The notes under the pieces were generated by a model. It worked only from the letters and a program-made list of their open reading frames with translations. It was not told the DNA's origin and did no database searches. From Micromonospora sp. WMMD882 (GTDB lineage Bacteria > Actinomycetota > Actinomycetes > Mycobacteriales > Micromonosporaceae): a stretch of DNA of 64,000 bases. The first letter of the stretch is position 1, and every line of letters starts with the position of its first letter. The position numbers and the translations under genes are program-made. This document shows positions 63,737-64,000 of the stretch, piece by piece. The DNA lies in contig NZ_CP114903.1 in NCBI RefSeq assembly GCF_027497255.1, forward strand, positions 2,852,001 through 2,916,000, given 5' to 3'.

Positions 63737-64000
63737 GTGGGACACAGTATGAGCGGTGTCGGCGTTCTCGACAAGGCGGTGGTCATCCTGGCCGCCTGTG
63801 TCGACGGCGCCAGCCTGGCCGAACTCGTTGATCGCACCAAGCTGCCGAGGGCGACCGCCCACCGGTTGGCGCAGGCGCTGGAGATCCACCGGATGCTGGT
63901 CCGGGACACCCAGGGACGGTGGCGTCCCGGCCCGCGCCTCGGTGAGCTGGCCAACGCGGCCCCGGACGTGCTGCTGACCGCGGCGGAGCCGCTGCTGGCC
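63737..64000 (+). CDS. IclR-family regulator, N-terminal part cut by window edge
   Basis: The first 88 codons of an IclR-type repressor divergent from leuC. The winged HTH is visible: GVLDKAVVILAACVDGASLAEL, DRTKLPRATAHRLAQALE, VRDTQGRWRPGPRLGEL. The frame is open to the right edge. GTG at 63737 is 13 bases after GGGAGG; ATG at 63749, four codons later, is also possible. The homologue next to leuCD in mycobacteria is Rv2989. It probably represses the divergent leu genes, but the ligand is unknown. Confidence 0.88.
   Translation, partial: MGHSMSGVGVLDKAVVILAACVDGASLAELVDRTKLPRATAHRLAQALEIHRMLVRDTQGRWRPGPRLGELANAAPDVLLTAAEPLLA

Overview
The window is 64 kb of very GC-rich chromosome (roughly 70-75% by eye) with many GTG starts, tightly overlapping ATGA/GTGA gene junctions and strong GGAGG-type ribosome sites. 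Gene content and order match the actinobacterial backbone that in Mycobacterium tuberculosis runs from Rv2901c to Rv2989. Single-domain details such as a SepIVA homologue, the F420 gene fbiD, a DUF397/XRE pair and a CU044_5270/ECF sigma pair point to a Micromonospora-like member of the Micromonosporaceae. This placement is from recalled synteny and family knowledge; no database search was run.

Layout. 0-8.4 kb (minus strand): DUF2469, rnhB, a NUDIX gene, two tandem type I signal peptidases, rplS, trmD, rimM, a KH-domain protein, rpsP, a DUF402 gene and an archaeal/eukaryotic-type proS. 8.5-15 kb is an insertion relative to the mycobacterial order: a GAF-SpoIIE phosphatase, an amidohydrolase, a large secreted subtilase with a malectin-like tail, and a wrecked Uma2-family gene. 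15-29 kb: ffh, the nitrogen cluster glnD-glnB-amtB with a GlnR-like operator array, an APH-fold kinase-like gene, ftsY, a PhoD-like phosphatase, a HAD hydrolase and smc. 29-31.3 kb: a small coiled-coil gene, a long regulatory intergenic stretch and a membrane-anchored CAP-domain protein. 31-36.7 kb: mutM, rnc, plsX, rpmF, DUF177, sepIVA, coaD, rsmD. 37-42.6 kb: an LPVTG cell-wall protein, recG, a FakA-like gene and rpmB. 42.7-48.2 kb: GNAT, a CU044_5270 protein with its ECF sigma factor, thiL, a stand-alone RAM/AsnC domain, DUF3515 and ddl. 48.4-52.7 kb is the second insertion: two small genes, an XRE-DUF5753/DUF397 pair, a PrmC-related methyltransferase and a Cys/Met-metabolism PLP enzyme. 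52.7-64 kb: gpsA, plsC-like, fbiD, a small OB-like protein, ppk, CYTH-CHAD, mutT1-like, hupB, leuD, leuC and the start of an IclR regulator.

How the genes work together. Several functional modules are physically linked: protein targeting (ffh, ftsY, signal peptidases), ammonium sensing (amtB, PII, its modifying enzyme), RNA and ribosome maturation (rplS, trmD, rimM, rpsP, KH protein, rnc, rpmF, rpmB), phospholipid synthesis (plsX, gpsA, plsC-like) and polyphosphate metabolism (ppk under a PHO-box-like site, followed by a CYTH-CHAD protein). No tRNA, rRNA, CRISPR array or intact transposon was recognised. I did not find a clearly new multi-gene system. The most informative non-obvious signals are regulatory (PHO box, GlnR boxes, a palindromic promoter, an orphan terminator that could end a small RNA), a 34-codon upstream frame coupled to thiL, a deleted Uma2 gene, and short in-frame tandem repeats in several linkers and tails.
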